Under the pieces are notes generated by a model, which saw only the letters and a program-made list of their open reading frames with translations, was not told the origin of the DNA and made no database searches. DNA of 64,000 bases, taken from assembly GCF_000422085.1 (NCBI RefSeq), contig NC_021741.1:1054001-1118000 (forward strand). Direction: 5' to 3'. Each line of letters begins with the position of its first letter. Within the stretch, counting starts at the first letter, position 1. This document shows, in pieces, positions 63,778 to 64,000 of this stretch. This stretch comes from Serratia liquefaciens ATCC 27592 (GTDB lineage Bacteria > Pseudomonadota > Gammaproteobacteria > Enterobacterales > Enterobacteriaceae). A program made the translations under genes and the position numbers.

Positions 63778-64000
63778 TTACCGGTTCGGCAAACAGAAAA
63801 ACGACTGCGCGTTCTCACCCAAAATCTGACGCTTACTTTTCTCCGGCAAGGCAGAGCTGCTGACCAAATGGCCAATCTGTTGTTCCCCCAGCGGGAAGGG
63901 AGCATCGGAGCCCAGCATGACCCGTTCCGCACCCAGGGTATCCACCAGAAGCTCTAGCGCCCGTGGATCGAACACCGCGGAGTCGACGGAGAAGCGATCC
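63778..64000 (-). CDS. Amidohydrolase (ACMSD-like), C-terminal fragment
   Basis: The gene runs off the right edge; the last 73 codons are present. [20 protein letters not shown] then [10 protein letters not shown] resembles the C-terminal end of amidohydrolase-2 proteins such as aminocarboxymuconate-semialdehyde decarboxylase, where the Asp is a metal ligand. The start and the substrate are outside the window. Confidence 0.8.
   Translation of the reverse strand, partial: DRFSVDSAVFDPRALELLVDTLGAERVMLGSDAPFPLGEQQIGHLVSSSALPEKSKRQILGENAQSFFCLPNR

Overview
The window is chromosomal DNA from a Serratia-like member of the Enterobacterales. The gene order follows the Escherichia coli acrAB-to-argU segment almost step by step (acrA/acrR, mscK, rsmS, priC, ybaN, apt, dnaX, ybaB, recR, htpG, adk, hemH, gsk, ybaL, fsr, ushA, ybaK, ybaP, copA/cueR, ybbJ, qmcA, ybbN, ybbO, tesA, ybbA, ybbP, purK, purE, lpxH, ppiB, cysS, ybcJ, folD, argU). 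Most proteins match the length of their E. coli counterparts within a few residues. The genus is inferred from this synteny, the gene content and the style of the intergenic repeats; no database search was possible.

Bases 1-49255 are core backbone. They hold efflux control (acrA/acrR with an intact AcrR operator), replication and repair (priC, dnaX with an intact programmed frameshift site, recR), chaperone and nucleotide metabolism (htpG with a sigma-32 promoter, apt, adk, gsk, ushA, purEK), haem (hemH), copper export (copA/cueR with a 19-bp-spacer CueR promoter), membrane-protein and lipid genes (qmcA/ybbJ, cfa, tesA, lpxH) and galactose uptake (galP-galE with GalR and CRP sites). Genes absent from the E. 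coli order are a DsrE-family gene after acrR, a cdaR-like/GntP/glycerate-kinase set after adk, an mddA-like methyltransferase after ushA, cfa after qmcA, and galP-galE before purK.

Bases 49401-about 58600 are a decayed integrative region in the tRNA-Arg(UCT) gene argU, the same target used by the DLP12 prophage in E. coli. An intact IntD-like integrase lies beside the tRNA. Behind it are an Xis-like gene, a truncated late antiterminator Q, a phd-doc addiction module, an AT-rich two-gene operon, a truncated holin, and then a second degenerate tRNA 3' end followed by remnants of two more integrases of the same family. This suggests repeated or tandem insertions at argU.

The most interesting locus is the two-gene operon at 52966-55310. 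It has two LexA-type boxes in tandem upstream, a first gene whose product resembles the 37-kDa nucleoid-associated (YejK/NdpA) family with an added N-terminal zinc-ribbon-like cluster, and a second gene for an unrecognised protein with about three C-terminal membrane segments. It sits between Q and the lysis genes, where lambdoid phages carry cargo such as Shiga toxin. A DNA-damage-inducible phage-defence or toxic effector module is a reasonable hypothesis.

Bases 58656-63183 hold a possible LysR-controlled oxidoreductase cluster (two quinone-oxidoreductase-like proteins, an SDR and a DoxX-like membrane protein). The window ends with a GGCT-fold protein and the C-terminus of an amidohydrolase running off the edge.
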